Source: Sphingopyxis sp. JAI108 | GTDB lineage: Bacteria; Pseudomonadota; Alphaproteobacteria; Sphingomonadales; Sphingomonadaceae | NCBI RefSeq assembly: GCF_013410105.1 | Contig: NZ_JACCCJ010000003.1 | Location: forward strand, 186,001-250,000 | Reading direction: 5' to 3' | DNA length: 64,000 bases | Part shown: piece after piece, positions 61,360-64,000 of the stretch | Numbering within the stretch: position 1 is the stretch's first letter | How the letters are laid out: each line of letters opens with the position of its first letter | Notes under the pieces: generated by a model | What the model saw: the letters and a program-made list of their open reading frames with translations, nothing else | The model's database searches: none | Told to the model about the DNA's origin: nothing | Made by a program: the position numbers and the translations under genes

Positions 61360-62043
61360 ATGGGCGAACCGAAACCCCTCGCATCGCTGAGCGCCGGACT
61401 TCTGGCCCGCAAGGGCGGGGCGCGTCCCGCGATGCGCCGCCAGCCGCTCGGCAGCGGTCCGGCACCGCTCAACAGTGGCGGCTATGACGATCTTGGCTGG
61501 AACGACATGGGTTATGATGTCGATCCCGACCAGTCGAGCGAGCCCGCGCGGATGCTCGACCTCAAGCCTTTGCTCACCGGATCGGTGCTTGCGCATAATG
61601 TCGAGGCCGAACAGGCGGTCGACGAGAGCGCCGGCCACGACATGGCTGCGGATTTTGCCGCTCCCGCCGATGATTTCGCTGTCGACGGTTATGGCGCCGA
61701 CCAGTTCGAGGCCGAAACGCACGAAGTCCCCGAGATCGTCCGCCAGCAGGAATCGCTGATCGAACGCGTCGCCGCGGTGGCGCGCAAGGTCGAGGCCCGT
61801 CCCTCACCGGCGGCGAAAAAGGAAAAGGCGCCGCGCGCGCTGCGCGCCCGCGAAAAGGCGGCGTTCACGCTGCGCCTCGACGCCGAGCGCCATTTGCGCC
61901 TTCGCCTCGCAAGCGCGGTGACGAACCGGTCGTCGCAGGTGATCCTGACCGACCTGCTCGACGAATATCTGTCGTCGTTGCCCGAAATCGACGCGATGGC
62001 GAGCCGCCTGCCGGCCGCCCGTCCGGCGCGCGGGCGGCGCTGA
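61360..62043 (+). CDS. hypothetical protein with C-terminal ribbon-helix-helix-like domain
   Basis: A 227-residue protein. The first 130 residues are acidic and disordered-looking. The C-terminal part after a basic patch (AAKKEKAPRALRAREK) has FTLRLDAERHLRLRLASAVTNRSSQVILTDLLDEYL-type RHH pattern (about 172-208): a short strand followed by two helices. With the ParA gene 14 bases upstream it resembles a ParA plus small DNA-binding partner pair. ATG 61360 is chosen; GTG 61342 is in frame. Confidence 0.75.
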   Translation: MGEPKPLASLSAGLLARKGGARPAMRRQPLGSGPAPLNSGGYDDLGWNDMGYDVDPDQSSEPARMLDLKPLLTGSVLAHNVEAEQAVDESAGHDMAADFAAPADDFAVDGYGADQFEAETHEVPEIVRQQESLIERVAAVARKVEARPSPAAKKEKAPRALRAREKAAFTLRLDAERHLRLRLASAVTNRSSQVILTDLLDEYLSSLPEIDAMASRLPAARPARGRR

Positions 62044-62066
62044 CAGACATAAGAGGGGGACCCGAC

Positions 62067-63482
62067 ATGAACCGCAAGTTGCTGAAGAACCTGGCCGTTT
62101 CGGGATTCGTCCTGGGCGTCGTCACCGGATGCAGCGGCATGGGCAAGATGGCCGACGCGCCGTCGCGCGCCGCCGGCACGCCCGCTGTCGCCGCCAAATC
62201 GGCCGAAAAGGCACGCGCCGCGCTTGAAGCGGGCAAGGCAAGCAAGGCGGTCGGCCTGGCCGAGGCCGCGGTCGCGGGCAGTCCGCGCGACGCGGGTTTC
62301 CGCGCGCTGCTGGGGCAAGCCTATCTCAATGACGGCCGCTTCGCATCGGCGAGCGCGGCCCTGGCGGAGGCGATGGAGCTTGGCGCCACGGACAGCAATA
62401 CGATCCTGTCGCTGACGCTGTCGCAGATCGCGCAAGGCAAGAATGCCGAGGCGGTCGCGTTGCTGACGCGGCACCGCGACACGGTTCCCGCGTCCGACCT
62501 CGGGCTGGCGCTCGCGCTGGCCGGCGACGCCGAAGGGTCGATCTATGTGCTGAGCGAAGCCGCGCGCGCCGAAGGTGCCGAGGCGCGGACGCGGCAGAAT
62601 TTCGCGCTCGCGCTCGCGCTGTCGGGCCGCTGGGCGCAGGCGCGCATCGTGGCGTCGCAGGATCTGTCGCTCGACAAGCTCGAAGGCCGGATGGCCGAAT
62701 GGTCGAAGCTCGCCGAACAGCCGATCGCGCAGGTCCGCGTCGCGAGCCTGATCGGCACGTCCGCGCAGCAGGATGCGGGTATGCCCGTGCGCCTCGCGCT
62801 TGCCAATTTCGCCGATACGCAGATGGCCGTGGCCGAACCCGCGAACGAACCCGCCGTCGAACTCGCCAGTGCCGATCCGGCGCCGGTCGCCGACTATGCG
62901 CCGCCGCCGCCGGTGCTTGCCCCGGTCCTCGCCGACGCGGGCAGCGCGATCCGCAGCGTCGAACTGCCGATGCCGGTGCGCGGGGCCGATGGTGTCGTGC
63001 CCGTCACCGAATTGCCGCAGCCGCAGCCCGCCGGCGAAATCATCCTTGCCGATGCCGCGCCCTATCGCGCCGCGCCGCGCGTCGCTGGCGAAGGGCGCAT
63101 CCGCCCCGCGCAGCAGCAGGCGCTCGAACTCGCGACGGTGCTCGTCCCCAGAGCGATGGGTTTCGACGCGAAGAAGCCGAATGGCTGGGCGGTGCAGCTT
63201 GGCGCCTATGACAGCCTGGCGATCGCGAAGGAAAAATGGGGCACGCTGAAAAAGCGCAACGGCGTGCTCGGGAATTTCCCGGCGTCGAGTCACGCCGCGA
63301 CGTTGAAGGGGCGCACATTCTATCGCCTGACGGTCAACGGCCTCGCCTCGCGCACCGACGCGACCAGCCTCTGCAACGAGCTTAAGAAGCAGGGCCAGAC
63401 CTGCTTCATCCGCGCGATGGGTGGCGGCGAGACGATCCAGTGGGCGGCGAAGGCCGGTTCGATGCGGCTCGCATCGCGCTAG
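62067..63482 (+). CDS. TPR and SPOR-domain lipoprotein
   Basis: A 471-residue lipoprotein. The lipobox is GVVTGCSG with the modified Cys near residue 22. TPR-like helices (about 48-240; AEKARAALEAGKASKAVGLAEAAV) and a Pro/Ala linker precede a C-terminal SPOR domain (about 370-450; GWAVQLGAYDSLAIAKEKWGTLKKRNG). Like the minus-strand SPOR gene it likely collects at the septum. It starts 23 bases after the RHH gene on the same strand, so it can belong to its transcript. A terminator follows. Confidence 0.9.
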   Translation: MNRKLLKNLAVSGFVLGVVTGCSGMGKMADAPSRAAGTPAVAAKSAEKARAALEAGKASKAVGLAEAAVAGSPRDAGFRALLGQAYLNDGRFASASAALAEAMELGATDSNTILSLTLSQIAQGKNAEAVALLTRHRDTVPASDLGLALALAGDAEGSIYVLSEAARAEGAEARTRQNFALALALSGRWAQARIVASQDLSLDKLEGRMAEWSKLAEQPIAQVRVASLIGTSAQQDAGMPVRLALANFADTQMAVAEPANEPAVELASADPAPVADYAPPPPVLAPVLADAGSAIRSVELPMPVRGADGVVPVTELPQPQPAGEIILADAAPYRAAPRVAGEGRIRPAQQQALELATVLVPRAMGFDAKKPNGWAVQLGAYDSLAIAKEKWGTLKKRNGVLGNFPASSHAATLKGRTFYRLTVNGLASRTDATSLCNELKKQGQTCFIRAMGGGETIQWAAKAGSMRLASR

Positions 63483-63506
63483 GCCCGACTTTCCAGAGAT
63501 AAGGGG

Positions 63507-63537
63507 GAGGGGCGTGGCCGCGAGGCCGCGCCTCTTT
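63507..63537 (+). terminator. rho-independent terminator after the SPOR lipoprotein
   Basis: GAGGGGCGTGGCC and GGCCGCGCCTC pair through a GCGA loop (one bulge) and are followed by TTTT. It is 25 bases after the stop of the ParA-RHH-SPOR run. Confidence 0.8.
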
Positions 63538-63623
63538 TGTTCGGGACAAGGATCGCCCGTCGACCGCTTCTGTCGAACGGTCCGATCCACCTCGCCTATG
63601 TGTGGAGTCGCGGTAGTGGAGGC

Positions 63624-64000
63624 TCAGAAACGAAAGAAATAGGGCATGCTTTCGAGCGTCTCGACCACCTTGCATTTGGCGCCCGCACTCTTGCAACTGC
63701 CCATCACCGAACGTTTCGCGCCGCCGGGGGTGGCAGCGAAGCCGGCGTAATATTGTCCTTCCTTGTCGCGCGCGATCGCGAAATGGCCGTTTGCGCCCCA
63801 CAGGCCGACGACGCAGTCGCGGCCGCCCGCCTCTTGGCACGCCGTCATCGCATATTTTTCGGCCTGCTCGCGACTGTCGCCGCGCAGCGCGCCATAGGAA
63901 TAGCCGGGCTGACCGGTCGCCGAGCGCCAGAAGGCGATCGCGGCGAAGCTGTTGACCATATAGCCGCCGACATATTCCTGTTTTTCCTCGGCGAACGGGA
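63624..64000 (-). CDS. DUF4189 domain protein (5' end beyond the window)
   Basis: An open frame runs leftward from the right edge and ends at 63624, giving at least 125 residues. It has the DUF4189 layout: AIAFWRSATGQPGYSYGALRGDSREQAEKYAMTACQEAGGRDCVVGLWGANGHFAIA-type core, with the C-G-x-D-C pair near the middle and a second Cys pair (GSCKSAGAKC). Residues upstream of the first ATG at 63959 are also in frame and coding-like (PFAEEKQEYVGGY). The start lies outside the window. Family function is unknown; many members are secreted. Confidence 0.8.
   Translation of the reverse strand, partial: PFAEEKQEYVGGYMVNSFAAIAFWRSATGQPGYSYGALRGDSREQAEKYAMTACQEAGGRDCVVGLWGANGHFAIARDKEGQYYAGFAATPGGAKRSVMGSCKSAGAKCKVVETLESMPYFFRF

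Noticed and set aside
61689..63590. 633-codon minus-strand frame opposite the SPOR lipoprotein
   Set aside because: Antisense of a lipoprotein gene with clear lipobox and SPOR domain; composition is that of a shadow frame.

Overview
The window is a GC-rich, densely coded stretch of bacterial chromosome with short intergenic gaps and frequent 4-base gene overlaps. Gene content (Type I cytochrome c maturation, LysR plus class B3 beta-lactamase, ECF42 sigma factor with a DGPF protein, GTA-type lysis genes) and the many TTGCGAG/CTCGCAA hairpin repeats point to an alphaproteobacterium of the Sphingomonadales, most like Sphingopyxis. The genus is inferred from memory of gene content, not from a search. 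I see no insertion sequence, integrase, CRISPR array or rRNA.

Layout. 0-10 kb: alaS; an SRPBCC protein; a two-gene lysis module (muramidase and holin of the gene-transfer-agent type); a quinone-oxidoreductase-like enzyme; an EF-hand protein; a TSUP permease; tRNA-Pro; and the yajC-secD-secF export operon. 10-16.4 kb: a glycosyltransferase; a divergent XRE regulator/DUF6456 pair that may belong with the lysis module; an ABC-F ATPase; a SIMPL protein; a 2OG-Fe(II) oxygenase; and tRNA-His. 16.4-25.2 kb: leucine dehydrogenase, a YbaN-like protein, the ccmCDEFGHI run for cytochrome c biogenesis, and the Kup potassium transporter. 25-37 kb is accessory: a coupled unknown/AHH-nuclease pair, nitronate monooxygenase, VOC protein, AraC regulators, a CPBP protease, a chloroperoxidase-like hydrolase, the DGPF-ECF42-DUF6445 cluster and a PEP-CTERM surface protein. 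37-46 kb: a csp-infA cold-shock operon with a structured leader, leuA with an upstream 16-residue leucine-rich leader peptide, and several exported proteins (rhodanese, YceI, YHS, OmpA). 46-53 kb: biotin genes bioF-bioD-bioA and branched-chain genes ilvB-ilvN-ilvC, all on the minus strand. 53-64 kb: miaA and serB with overlapping divergent start codons; an LMW phosphatase/DUF2200 pair; a SnoaL-like gene behind two palindromic operators; an AmpR-like LysR regulator divergent from a class B3 metallo-beta-lactamase with Glu in place of the first zinc-binding His; and a Sel1/SPOR, ParA, ribbon-helix-helix, TPR/SPOR locus that looks like a cell-envelope or division positioning system.

How it fits together. 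Branched-chain amino acid synthesis is represented by ilvB, ilvN, ilvC and leuA, the last probably attenuated through its leader peptide. Leucine dehydrogenase runs in the degradative direction. The sec and ccm genes serve export and periplasmic heme attachment. The most distinctive elements are the leuA leader peptide, the candidate GTA lysis and regulator genes, the Glu-type B3 lactamase with its regulator, and the ParA/RHH/SPOR locus.
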